From positions 1 through 20,803 of the forward strand of contig CAZGVW010000254.1 of the NCBI GenBank assembly GCA_964529265.1: a stretch of DNA of 20,803 bases, read 5' to 3'. Below are positions 1 through 6,585 of this stretch, one piece after another. How positions within the stretch are numbered: position 1 is the stretch's first letter; each line of letters begins with the position of its first letter. The notes below the pieces were generated by a model. That model was not told where the DNA came from. It ran no database searches and saw only the letters and a program-made list of their open reading frames with translations. Made by a program: the position numbers and the translations under genes. The stretch comes from CAZGVW01 sp964529265. Its GTDB lineage: Bacteria; Planctomycetota; Phycisphaerae; Phycisphaerales; UBA1924.

Positions 1-28
1 CCTATTGCCTTCCCCCCTGCCTTCCCCC
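1..28 (-). repeat. Heptad-like word repeat just after the racemase-family stop codon
   Basis: Read on the minus strand, the bases directly after the stop codon (29-31) consist of the words GGAAGGCA, a G run, GGAAGGCA and ATAGG, and then the window ends. These words resemble the 7-bp units at 5942-5983 (ATAGGCA, ATAGGGA), in the same orientation relative to the preceding gene. The array is cut by the window edge, so its length and period cannot be judged. Membership of the same family is an inference from shared words. Confidence 0.5.
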
Positions 29-718
29 TCACCGCACCGCCATCTCCATCGCACCCTCCACCAGCAGATCGACCGGGTCGTACACCGGCAGCGCCGGCGC
101 CCCCGCCTCGAAGAGCAGCGGCGTCTCCGTCGAGCCCAGAATCACGCCCTGGCACCCGCGCTTTGCCAGTCGACCGATCGCCGTCACCACGCGCTCGCGC
201 GAAGCCGGCAGCACCTGCCCCTCCACCAGTTCGCTGTAGATGATGTGGTCGATCGCGCCCGCGTCGTTCTCTTCCGGCGCCAGCAAGGTCACGCCCTGCA
301 GCCCCAGCGCCGTCTGATACACCGAGCCATTCATCACCGGCCGCGTCCCGATGATCCCCACCGTGCGCAATCCATCCGATTTCACGCGCCTCGCCACCAG
401 GTCGATCATGCTCAGCCACGGCCGCGTCGATCCATGCTCCGCGAACTGGATCGCGAAGTGCGCGATGTTGTCCGGCAGAATGATGAAATCCGCACCCGCC
501 GCCGCCAGCGTCTCGCTCGACCACCGCAGCATCGTCCCCACCTTCTGCCAGTCGTCCGCCTGGATCGCCTCCAGGTACGTCGCGAACGGCAGATTGTGCA
601 GCGTGATCAGCGGCCGCTTCATCGGATCGGGAATGTGCGACGCCATCCGCGCGATCTTGCGGTAGCAGATCGCCGACCCCTCCGGACTGACCGCCACAAT
701 GCCGATGTGCCTGGGCAA
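29..718 (-). CDS. Aspartate/glutamate racemase-family protein lacking both catalytic cysteines
   Basis: The 229-residue product has the Asp/Glu racemase fold signature: an N-terminal HIGIVAVSPEG, then a PDNIAH segment, then ILGSTETPLL near the C-terminus. The family moves a proton at the alpha carbon of an amino acid with two cysteines, normally in P-C-N-T-x-H and L-G-C-T-E. Here the first is Asp83 and the second Ser196, so normal two-cysteine racemisation looks impossible. Asp at the first site occurs in some relatives, as far as I recall; loss of both is less usual. I chose the TTG at 718 because it gives the usual family length of about 230 residues. An upstream ATG (776-778) lies inside a likely -10 box (TATGAT). 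It reads leftward, divergent from the hscB-like gene. The product may be a hydrolase, lyase, binding protein or an unusual racemase; the substrate is unknown. Confidence 0.8.
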   Translation of the reverse strand: MPRHIGIVAVSPEGSAICYRKIARMASHIPDPMKRPLITLHNLPFATYLEAIQADDWQKVGTMLRWSSETLAAAGADFIILPDNIAHFAIQFAEHGSTRPWLSMIDLVARRVKSDGLRTVGIIGTRPVMNGSVYQTALGLQGVTLLAPEENDAGAIDHIIYSELVEGQVLPASRERVVTAIGRLAKRGCQGVILGSTETPLLFEAGAPALPVYDPVDLLVEGAMEMAVR

Positions 719-773
719 ATCCCGACCCCGCGAAAATGGTCCCGATTCGGAGAGCGATGCGCGTGCGACGCCG

Positions 774-779
774 ATCATA
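774..779 (-). promoter_or_regulatory. Probable -10 box (TATGAT) for the racemase-family gene
   Basis: The minus strand reads GGC-TATGAT-CGGCG here, five of six matches to TATAAT. A start site near 767 would give a leader of about 50 nt before the TTG at 718. No clear -35 hexamer was found 16-18 nt upstream. The flanks resemble those of the boxes at 4254-4259 and 6536-6541. Confidence 0.45.
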
Positions 780-869
780 GCCGCTTTACCCCCTCCGAAC
801 GCCCCACGCGCCCCGCCGCGAACCGGGCGCAATCCACCTTCCCCGGGGCGAAGGCAGCCTTCCGGGGGG

Positions 870-875
870 TAGGAT
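870..875 (+). promoter_or_regulatory. Possible -10 box (TAGGAT) close to the hscB-like start
   Basis: TAGGAT ends 8 nt before the ATG at 884, so transcription could begin at or within a few bases of the start codon (a leaderless message). The AGGA inside it could instead act as a weak ribosome binding site at 9-nt spacing, so the reading is ambiguous. No -35 was recognised. Confidence 0.3.
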
Positions 876-883
876 CGCGCTCC

Positions 884-1444
884 ATGCCGCCTGATTCCCT
901 CCCCGATCCCTTCAACACACTCGGCCTCCCAGCCACCTTCGATCTCGACCCCGCCGACATCCGCCGGGCGTGGCTGCGCCTCGCCTCCACCAGCCACCCC
1001 GACCGCCTCGAAACCGGAGCATCCCCCGGCGCGGGGGCGTCCCAACCCGGCGCGGATGCCAACGAAGCGCGCCGAACCCTTGAAGACCCCGAAAAACGCG
1101 CCGAAGCGCTGCTGATCCGCCTCGGGGGGCCCAGAAAGGAGCACGAAAAGACCCTCCCCCCCGGTCTGCTCGCCGAAATGCTCGAAGTGCGCGAGGAAAT
1201 GGAAGCATCGCTCCAAAAAGGCGAAAACCGCGCGCATTTCGAGACATGGGCCGAGGACCGCCGCCAGGGCCACATCGAGCGCGTCCGCGCGCTCTTCGAG
1301 CGCGCCACGCGCGAAAACGACGAAAAACGCGCCGAAACGCTCCGCGAGATCCGCATCGAACTCAACGCCTGGCGCTACGCCGAACGCATGATCGAGCAGC
1401 TCGACCCGGACGACGACCCCAACCGCGCCGATCTTGAGCCATGA
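884..1444 (+). CDS. hscB: HscB-like J-domain co-chaperone for Fe-S cluster assembly
   Basis: The 186-residue product begins with a J-domain-like segment in the style of HscB (LGLPATFDLDPADIRRAW), with the diagnostic HPD at residues 38-40. A segment follows that resembles the HscB helix containing R-A-x-x-L-L (NEARRTLEDPEKRAEALL), and then an HSCB_C-like helical region (LLAEMLEVREEMEA onward). HscB delivers the scaffold IscU to its Hsp70 partner HscA and stimulates ATP hydrolysis in the cytosol. The length is close to E. coli HscB (171). No isc or suf gene lies nearby, so it is detached from its usual operon. The ATG at 884 fits the family N-terminus. It overlaps the next gene by ATGA (1441-1444), suggesting translational coupling. 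A generic J-domain protein is the alternative, but the C-terminal half argues for HscB. Confidence 0.82.
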   Translation: MPPDSLPDPFNTLGLPATFDLDPADIRRAWLRLASTSHPDRLETGASPGAGASQPGADANEARRTLEDPEKRAEALLIRLGGPRKEHEKTLPPGLLAEMLEVREEMEASLQKGENRAHFETWAEDRRQGHIERVRALFERATRENDEKRAETLREIRIELNAWRYAERMIEQLDPDDDPNRADLEP

Positions 1445-2175
1445 ACGCTCAAAACAGCGCACAACCCGTCGCCATGCTCACCGGCGCCGGCGGCGGCATC
1501 GGCCGCGCCGCCGCCCTCCTCCTCGCCCGCCGCGGCTGGCGCCTCACGCTCGCCGGCCGCACCCGCCGCACGCTCGAAGAAACCGCGGCCGCGATCCCCG
1601 CGGCGCAGTCCCTGATCCTCACCGCCGATATCGCCGACCCCGCCGCGGCAAAAAGACTCGTTGACGACACTTTTTCGCGCTTCGGGCGCATCGATGCGCT
1701 CATCAACAACGCCGGCCTCGCGCCGCTGCTGCCGATCGAGCAAACCGATCCCGAAACCCTCCGCCGCGTGTTCGAAACCAACGCCATCGGCCCCGGCCGC
1801 CTTATCCACCACGTCTGGCCGGTGATGGCGGCGCAGAAATCCGGGCGCATCGTGAATGTTTCGACGCTCGGCACGCGCGATCCGTTTCCGGGGTTCTTCG
1901 CCTACGCCGCATCGAAGGCGGCGCTCAATCTTTTTGCGCAATCGTGCGCGAAAGAGGGCGCGGAGCATGGAATTCGCGCGTTTTCGGTGGCGCCGGGCGC
2001 CGTGGAGACAGGCATGCTCCGCGCCCTGTTCAGCGAGCGCGATCTGCCACCCGAAGCGTGCATGTCGCCGGAGGACGTTGCGGAGATCGTCGTCGCCTGC
2101 GCCGCGGGCGAGCGCGACGAGGACAACGGGCGGACGATTTTCCTGTCCGCGCCCGGTGGGCGGAGCGAGGGCTGA
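1441..2175 (+). CDS. Short-chain dehydrogenase/reductase (classical SDR)
   Basis: A 244-residue NAD(P)-dependent oxidoreductase of the classical SDR family. It shows the nucleotide-binding glycine motif TGAGGGIG (14-21), the structural NNAG motif (89-92), and the catalytic Ser141 with Tyr155-x-x-x-Lys159 (YAASK). Residues A-G-R-T following beta strand 2 favour NADPH over NADH by family experience, which is an inference. The ATG overlaps the stop of the hscB-like gene in ATGA, so translation is probably coupled and no separate ribosome site is needed. The substrate cannot be told from sequence; sugar, ketone or acyl substrates are all possible. The pairing with an Fe-S chaperone gene has no obvious metabolic logic. 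Confidence 0.93.
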   Translation: MNAQNSAQPVAMLTGAGGGIGRAAALLLARRGWRLTLAGRTRRTLEETAAAIPAAQSLILTADIADPAAAKRLVDDTFSRFGRIDALINNAGLAPLLPIEQTDPETLRRVFETNAIGPGRLIHHVWPVMAAQKSGRIVNVSTLGTRDPFPGFFAYAASKAALNLFAQSCAKEGAEHGIRAFSVAPGAVETGMLRALFSERDLPPEACMSPEDVAEIVVACAAGERDEDNGRTIFLSAPGGRSEG

Positions 2176-2176
2176 T

Positions 2177-2198
2177 TTCCGCCCCTTTCCGGGCGGAA
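2177..2198 (+). terminator. Hairpin two bases after the SDR stop codon
   Basis: TTCCGCCC (2177-2184) and GGGCGGAA (2191-2198) are perfect 8-bp arms around a 6-nt loop, starting just after the TGA at 2173-2175. No T-run follows, so it is not a textbook intrinsic terminator. It may stabilise the 3' end of the hscB-SDR message. It sits immediately upstream of the likely -10 of the peptidase gene. Confidence 0.4.
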
Positions 2199-2203
2199 TC
2201 CGG

Positions 2204-2209
2204 TATTCT
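2204..2209 (+). promoter_or_regulatory. Possible -10 box (TATTCT) for the S9 peptidase gene
   Basis: CGG-TATTCT-GATGG lies 32 nt before the ATG at 2242. A start near 2216 would leave a 26-nt leader containing the strong ribosome site AAGGAGA (2230-2236). No -35 is evident; the hairpin 2177-2198 occupies that area. Confidence 0.35.
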
Positions 2210-2241
2210 GATGGGGCACGCCGCGGGGCAAGGAGATAGGA

Positions 2242-4215
2242 ATGAATCGCATGCGCCGAATCGCCGGAACATCTTCGCTCGCCGCACTGGCCGTCTGCGC
2301 GGCGGCGCTGCTCACCGCCTGCGCCGGCGGCGGGAATCCGCCGGGCTCGGAGATGACGGCCGGGCAGGTTCCGGAGCAGCCGGACATGGCCTCGTTCCTG
2401 CGCATCCGCACCCCCGGAAGCGCGGAACTCGGCCCCGGCGGCGCGATGTACTTCCGCGACTGGCCGGACGGCGTGAACCAGTTGTATGTGCGCGGGCCCG
2501 GCGCCTCGATGCGCGGGCCGATGACGAGGCTCACCGACTTCGAGGATGGCCTCTCGTCCTACTCCGTGTCGCCCGACCGGCGCACGGTGATTCTCTCCGC
2601 GGCGCAGGGCGGCAACGAGCAGCACGACCTCTGGCTGCTCGACACTGCCACGAACGGCGTCACGCCCGCGCTCCAGAATCCGGACGTGCAGTATTCGGCG
2701 GACGCGTGGCTGCGCGATTCGACCGGCTTCTTCTACACCGCGAACGACGACAGCCCGAGCGATTTCCACGTGTACCTCTACGACCTCGGCTCCGGCCGCA
2801 GCGAGAAGGTGCTGGAGCGCGAGGGCACGTGGTACGTGGCGGACGTGACGGACGACGGCTCGCGCGCGCTGGTCGGCACGTTCCGCTCGATCTCCGATTC
2901 GCGCATCTTCGAGATGGACGTGAGTTCGGGCGACCTGCGCGACCTGAGCGCCACGCCGGAGGGCGCGCCCTCCTCCAACAGCGCGGTCGGGTACCTGCCG
3001 GGCGAGACGAGCATCCTGATGATCTCGGATTTCGACGGCGGGCTGGAGCGGCTGTACGTGCGGAATCTCTCGGGCGACGCCTCCGAGCCGCCGCGGGAGG
3101 CGCTGCCCGCGCTCTCGCGCTGGGAACTGGACAGCGCCCGGATCAACGATGCATGCACGCATGTCGCCGTCACGCACAATGAGGACGGCTTCTCCACCCT
3201 GCGCGTCTTCACGCTGCCCGAACTGAACGAGGTCTCGCTGCCGCCGATCGAGCGCGGGACCGTGGGCATCGCGGATTTCGAGAACTCGACGCTGCTCTTC
3301 ACGCTGAGCAACGCGCAGACTCCGGGAATCACCTACGCCATCGATATCTCGAACGCATCGCGCGGGCGCCCCACCGCCGAGGCGGTCACGACGCGCATGG
3401 ATGGTGAGCCGATCGATCTCTCGGAGTTCCGTCTGCCGCGGCTGATCAAGTATCGCTCCTTCGACGGGCTGGAGATTCCGGCGTTCGTGTATCTGCCGGC
3501 CGATTTCCAGGACGGCCAGCCGGTTCCGTTCATCGTGATCTACCACGGCGGCCCGGAAGGGCAGAGCCGGCCGGGCTTCAGCGCGGTGAACCAGTATTTC
3601 CTGTCCCGCGGGTTCGGCGTCATGCTCCCGAACGTGCGCGGCTCCACCGGCTACGGGCGCGCGTTCCACGAGCGCGACAACTACCTCAAGCGCTGGGACT
3701 CCGTAAAGGACGGCGTGGAGGCGGCGCGCTGGCTCGTGCGGCAGGGCTATTCGGCGCCGGGCAAGATCGCGGCGTACGGCGGCTCCTACGGCGGCTACAT
3801 GTCGGTGGCGACGATCGTCGAGGACAACCGCTCGCCCGATCCGGTGTTCGGCGCCTCGGTGGACATCGTCGGCATCGTGAACATGAAGACGTTCCTCGAG
3901 CAGACCAAGGACTACCGCCGCGAACTGCGCGAGGCGGAGTACGGCCCGCTCGCCGATCCGTCGTTCCTGCTCTCCGTCTCGCCGATCCAGTACATCGACC
4001 TGATTCGCGCGCCGATGCTCATCGCGCACGGGCTGAACGATCCGCGCGTGCCGGTGGGCGAGGCGCTGCAGCTGCACGTGGGCCTGCTCAAACTCGGGCG
4101 CGAGCCGGATCTGCTCATCTTCCCCGATGAGGGCCACGGCTTCGCGAAACTGGAGAACCGGCTGGTGTTCTACGAGCGGGCCGCGGAGTTCCTCGAGAAG
4201 CACATCGGCGACTGA
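2242..4215 (+). CDS. S9-family prolyl oligopeptidase-like lipoprotein peptidase
   Basis: The 657-residue product has a lipoprotein signal (Arg-rich start, hydrophobic stretch 11-24, lipobox LTAC with Cys27). It is therefore probably exported and lipid-anchored; Ala at +2 does not suggest inner-membrane retention by the E. coli rule. Residues of about 45-400 look like the beta-propeller of S9 peptidases (repeated WSPDG-like strands, for example VSPDRRT). The alpha/beta hydrolase domain follows from about 420, with nucleophile Ser515 in GGSYGGY, Asp600 in GLNDPRVPV and His632 in DEGHGF. This triad is that of S9 dipeptidyl/acylaminoacyl peptidases, which cleave short peptides. The start is supported by AAGGAGA five bases upstream. 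It stands alone as a transcription unit. The exact S9 subfamily and substrate are uncertain. Confidence 0.93.
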   Translation: MNRMRRIAGTSSLAALAVCAAALLTACAGGGNPPGSEMTAGQVPEQPDMASFLRIRTPGSAELGPGGAMYFRDWPDGVNQLYVRGPGASMRGPMTRLTDFEDGLSSYSVSPDRRTVILSAAQGGNEQHDLWLLDTATNGVTPALQNPDVQYSADAWLRDSTGFFYTANDDSPSDFHVYLYDLGSGRSEKVLEREGTWYVADVTDDGSRALVGTFRSISDSRIFEMDVSSGDLRDLSATPEGAPSSNSAVGYLPGETSILMISDFDGGLERLYVRNLSGDASEPPREALPALSRWELDSARINDACTHVAVTHNEDGFSTLRVFTLPELNEVSLPPIERGTVGIADFENSTLLFTLSNAQTPGITYAIDISNASRGRPTAEAVTTRMDGEPIDLSEFRLPRLIKYRSFDGLEIPAFVYLPADFQDGQPVPFIVIYHGGPEGQSRPGFSAVNQYFLSRGFGVMLPNVRGSTGYGRAFHERDNYLKRWDSVKDGVEAARWLVRQGYSAPGKIAAYGGSYGGYMSVATIVEDNRSPDPVFGASVDIVGIVNMKTFLEQTKDYRRELREAEYGPLADPSFLLSVSPIQYIDLIRAPMLIAHGLNDPRVPVGEALQLHVGLLKLGREPDLLIFPDEGHGFAKLENRLVFYERAAEFLEKHIGD

Positions 4216-4232
4216 AGCGCCGCGCGCAGGCC

Positions 4233-4259
4233 TTGACCATCTTCGAAGCGCGCTATCAT
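4233..4259 (+). promoter_or_regulatory. Probable sigma70-type promoter for the ferritin-like/glycerate kinase pair
   Basis: TTGACC (4233-4238) and TATCAT (4254-4259) match -35 and -10 consensus well but are separated by only 15 nt, shorter than the usual 17. A start near 4266 would give a leader of about 34 nt holding AGGAGG. The -10 overlaps an alternative upstream ATG at 4258, which argues against that start codon. Confidence 0.5.
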
Positions 4260-4299
4260 GGCGCCCGGGCGACTCGCGCCCGGAGCAGGAGGCCCACCG

Positions 4300-4767
4300 A
4301 TGACCGCCACAGGCGACCAGACGCGCCAGATCCTCGATGCGCTGGCCCGCGCGTACAACGCCGAACTCGAGACGGTGATGAACTACATCGCGCACTCCGT
4401 GAACCTGGACGGCGTGCACGCGAAATCGATCAAGACCGCGCTCGCCGCGGACATCGCGGAGGAACTGAACCACGCGCAGACGCTGGCGCGGCGGATGAAG
4501 ACCATCGGCGGGCAGACGCCGGGCTCGATGGCGTTCAAGGCCACGCAGAAGTCGCTGCAGCCGCCGGCCGAGACGACGGACATCGCCTCGGTGATCAAAG
4601 GCGTGATCGCGGCGGAGGAGGATGCGTGCCGCATGTACGAGGAGATCATCCGTATTTCGGACGGCGTCGATCCGGTGACGCAGGATCTCGCGGTGACGAC
4701 GCTGGCGGACGAGCAGGAGCACCTGCGCGAGTTCCGCGGCTTCCTGAAGGAATACGGCGACCGCTGA
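4300..4767 (+). CDS. Ferritin-like diiron protein (bacterioferritin/rubrerythrin-type four-helix bundle)
   Basis: This 155-residue protein carries the six ligands of a ferritin-like dimetal site in the right order: Glu22, Glu55-x-x-His58, Glu107 and Glu138-x-x-His141, spread over four predicted helices. Such proteins oxidise ferrous iron, store iron or scavenge peroxide. There is no rubredoxin CxxC domain, so it is not a full rubrerythrin. No encapsulin gene or targeting tail is visible. The ATG at 4300 is chosen because a perfect AGGAGG (4287-4292) lies 7 nt upstream; the in-frame ATG at 4258 sits in the -10 box. Glycerate kinase follows after 7 nt, so they are probably cotranscribed, although their roles are unrelated. 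The specific activity is not determinable here. Confidence 0.85.
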   Translation: MTATGDQTRQILDALARAYNAELETVMNYIAHSVNLDGVHAKSIKTALAADIAEELNHAQTLARRMKTIGGQTPGSMAFKATQKSLQPPAETTDIASVIKGVIAAEEDACRMYEEIIRISDGVDPVTQDLAVTTLADEQEHLREFRGFLKEYGDR

Positions 4768-4774
4768 GGTTTCG

Positions 4775-5959
4775 ATGGCGCGCCTGCGGCTGCTCATCGC
4801 GCCGGACAAGTTCAAGGGGAGCCTGACGGCGGCGGAGGCGGCCGCGGCGATGTCGCGGGGCGCGCAGCGAGCCGCTCTTGCGGCGGGCGCCGAGGTGGAG
4901 ATCGATATCTGCCCGGTTTCGGACGGCGGGGAGGGGTTTCTCGATGCGCTGGCGGCGCGGGCGCCGGACCTGCGGAGCGCCAAGGTGCGAGGGCCGCTGG
5001 GCGCGAAGGTTCGCGCGGACTATCGCGTGCGCGATGTGGATGGGAAGGCGGCTCGCACGGCGTTCATCGAGATGTCCGCCGCGGCGGGTCTGCATCTGGT
5101 TCCGCCGGATTCGCGTGATCCGGAGCGGGCTTCGACATTCGGCCTGGGGCAACTGATCGCGCAGGCGCTGGACGCCGGCTGCGCGCGGATTGTCGTCGGC
5201 CTCGGGGGCAGCGCCACGTGCGATGGCGGAATCGGGATGGCTGCCGCGCTTGGAGCGGCGTTTCTCGACAGAGCGGCTTCGCGCATCGAGTCGCCGACGG
5301 GCGCCGATCTCTCGCGCATCGCGCGGATTGATCTCGCGGGCATGGATGAACGGCTCAAGCGGACGCGCCTCATCGCCGCGGCGGACGTGGACAACCCGCT
5401 CTTCGGCCCCGATGGCGCCGCGCGCGTGTATGCGCCGCAGAAAGGCGCGAGCGCGGCGCAGGTTGCGCGACTCGATGCGGGATTGAAGCGGCTCGCTGAC
5501 CTTGCTCGCGGCGCCGGCGCGCAGGCTGACCCCGCGCAACCGGGCTGCGGCGCCGCGGGAGGCCTCGGGTTCGGGCTTGCGGCATTCTGCGGCGCAACGA
5601 TCGCGCGCGGCGCGGAGTACGTGCTTGAGTCGTTGCGGTTCGATAAGCGCGCCGCCGCGGCGGACCTCGTGCTCACGGGCGAGGGGCGGTTCGATGCGAC
5701 AAGTCTTTCCGGCAAGGCGTGCATGGCGGTCGGGCTGGCCGCGGCGAGGGCGGGGGCGCGGGTGATGGCGCTGGTCGGCGCGACGGGCGCGGGGTTCGAG
5801 CGGGCGCTGCGCGATCGCGGCGGGCCGTTTGCGGAGATCGTCGCGGTCTCGCCGCCGGGGGCGGGGGCGGGCGAGCGCGAGCGGATGGCGCGGGCGGCGG
5901 AGTGGCTGGAGGAAGCCGCGGAGCGCGTTGTGGAAGAGGCCATAGGGAGTAGGCAATAG
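4775..5959 (+). CDS. Glycerate kinase (GarK/GlxK family)
   Basis: The 394-residue enzyme matches the glycerate kinase family (E. coli GarK 381 residues). Motifs are IAPDKFKGSL (8-17), SDGGEGF near residue 50, GLGGSATCDGG starting at Gly142, a PQKGAS segment and LTGEGRFD starting at Leu300. It phosphorylates D-glycerate with ATP, feeding glyoxylate- or sugar-acid-derived carbon into glycolysis; E. coli GarK makes 2-phosphoglycerate. It is probably translated from the same message as the ferritin-like gene 7 nt upstream. The last residues (Ile-Gly-Ser-Arg-Gln) and the TAG stop are encoded by the heptad repeat that starts at 5942, so the native C-terminus has been replaced or extended by repeat sequence. 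Confidence 0.93.
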   Translation: MARLRLLIAPDKFKGSLTAAEAAAAMSRGAQRAALAAGAEVEIDICPVSDGGEGFLDALAARAPDLRSAKVRGPLGAKVRADYRVRDVDGKAARTAFIEMSAAAGLHLVPPDSRDPERASTFGLGQLIAQALDAGCARIVVGLGGSATCDGGIGMAAALGAAFLDRAASRIESPTGADLSRIARIDLAGMDERLKRTRLIAAADVDNPLFGPDGAARVYAPQKGASAAQVARLDAGLKRLADLARGAGAQADPAQPGCGAAGGLGFGLAAFCGATIARGAEYVLESLRFDKRAAAADLVLTGEGRFDATSLSGKACMAVGLAAARAGARVMALVGATGAGFERALRDRGGPFAEIVAVSPPGAGAGERERMARAAEWLEEAAERVVEEAIGSRQ

Positions 5960-5983
5960 GGAATAGGCAATGGGCAATAGGCA
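5942..5983 (+). repeat. Six-unit 7-bp tandem repeat spanning the glycerate kinase stop
   Basis: Six consecutive heptads with no gap: ATAGGGA, GTAGGCA, ATAGGGA, ATAGGCA, ATGGGCA, ATAGGCA (consensus RTRGGSA). Most units contain TAG, and because 7 is not a multiple of 3, the array puts a TAG in every forward frame. The stop of the glycerate kinase gene (5957-5959) is one of these. The pattern is like the short tandemly repeated heptanucleotides (STRR) known in cyanobacteria, but the unit sequence is different from those I know. Confidence 0.9.
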
Positions 5984-6031
5984 AGAGCAGAATGGACTCC
6001 GCCGGGGCGGGCGCGGCGGCGCTCCGCGCGG

Positions 6032-6037
6032 TAGTCT
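6032..6037 (+). promoter_or_regulatory. Possible -10 box (TAGTCT) for the VOC gene
   Basis: GCGG-TAGTCT-GAGG lies 42 nt before the ATG at 6080. It fits the weak TAnnnT pattern seen before several genes here, with no -35. GAGG at 6071-6074 is the likely ribosome site. Confidence 0.25.
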
Positions 6038-6079
6038 GAGGCTCGGTGGGGTTCGCGGCGCAATGAAAGCGAGGCGCAC

Positions 6080-6487
6080 ATGGCTATGGCGACACAGGAG
6101 ACGACGGCGCCGATCGTCGGGGCGGCTTCGACGATCATCCGGCGCGTGAGCGATCTGAACCGCTCGCTGGATTTCTATTCGCGCGTGCTGGGGCTGCCGG
6201 TGAAGATGCGCGTGGAGGCGTTCGCGTTCCTGGACGCGGGGCCGGTGACGCTGGCGCTCAATCAGTTGGCGCAGCCGGCGGCGGCGGTGACGGCGGGGAT
6301 GACGGAGATCGTGTTCGAGGTGGCGGACATCACGCGGGCGTATGAGACGCTGCGCAGCCGCGGTGTGGCGTTCCTGTTCGAGCCGCGGGTGGTGTCGCAG
6401 GACGCGACGCACGATCTGCTGGCCGCGGCGTTCCGGGACCCGGACGGGCATGCGATCTCGATCACGAGCAGGCGGGGAATGCAGTAG
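6080..6487 (+). CDS. VOC (glyoxalase/bleomycin-resistance) fold protein
   Basis: A 135-residue protein with the paired beta-alpha-beta-beta-beta modules of the vicinal oxygen chelate family: VSDLNRSLDFYSRVLGLPV in the first half, VFEVADITRAYETLRSRGV and FRDPDGHAISI in the second. Members include glyoxalase I, dioxygenases and drug-binding proteins. The positions that usually carry metal-binding His and Glu (start of strand 1 and the last strand after DPDG) hold Thr/Ile and Ser, so a metal site is doubtful. ATG 6080 is preceded by GAGG; a second in-frame ATG at 6086 is possible. The stop TAG lies in a heptad-repeat unit. Function and substrate are unknown. Confidence 0.85.
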   Translation: MAMATQETTAPIVGAASTIIRRVSDLNRSLDFYSRVLGLPVKMRVEAFAFLDAGPVTLALNQLAQPAAAVTAGMTEIVFEVADITRAYETLRSRGVAFLFEPRVVSQDATHDLLAAAFRDPDGHAISITSRRGMQ

Positions 6488-6504
6488 GCCATAGGCAATA
6501 GCGG
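6484..6504 (+). repeat. Short heptad repeat containing the VOC gene stop codon
   Basis: GTAGGCC (6484-6490), ATAGGCA (6491-6497) and a decayed ATAGCGG (6498-6504) continue the 7-bp family of 5942-5983. The TAG in the first unit (6485-6487) is the gene's stop codon, the same arrangement as in the glycerate kinase gene 525 bp upstream. Confidence 0.75.
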
Positions 6505-6535
6505 AGGGGAGGCCGGCGGGAGGAGCGCGCCCCGC

Positions 6536-6541
6536 TACAAT
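6536..6541 (+). promoter_or_regulatory. Probable -10 box (TACAAT) for nuoI
   Basis: CCGC-TACAAT-CGGGC matches the -10 consensus at five of six positions and lies 44 nt before the ATG at 6586. The -35 area (around 6513-6518) is GC-rich and unlike TTGACA. GGAG at 6573-6576 is the ribosome site at 9-nt spacing. Confidence 0.45.
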
Positions 6542-6585
6542 CGGGCGCGGCGTGTTCGTTCCGGCACTTCACGGAGCCCCTGTTC

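Noticed and set aside
1375..4983. A 1202-codon open frame on the minus strand across the SDR, peptidase and ferritin-like genes
   Set aside because: It is the antisense of well-supported genes; the product is Arg/His-rich and without recognisable motifs, as expected for the complement of GC-rich coding DNA.
5942..5983. CRISPR array
   Set aside because: The units are 7 bp and contiguous, with no spacers and no cas genes.
4646..6451. A 601-codon open frame on the minus strand opposite glycerate kinase and VOC
   Set aside because: Antisense shadow with extreme Arg/Pro/Ala content. It also reads through the heptad repeats, whose reverse strand happens to lack stops.
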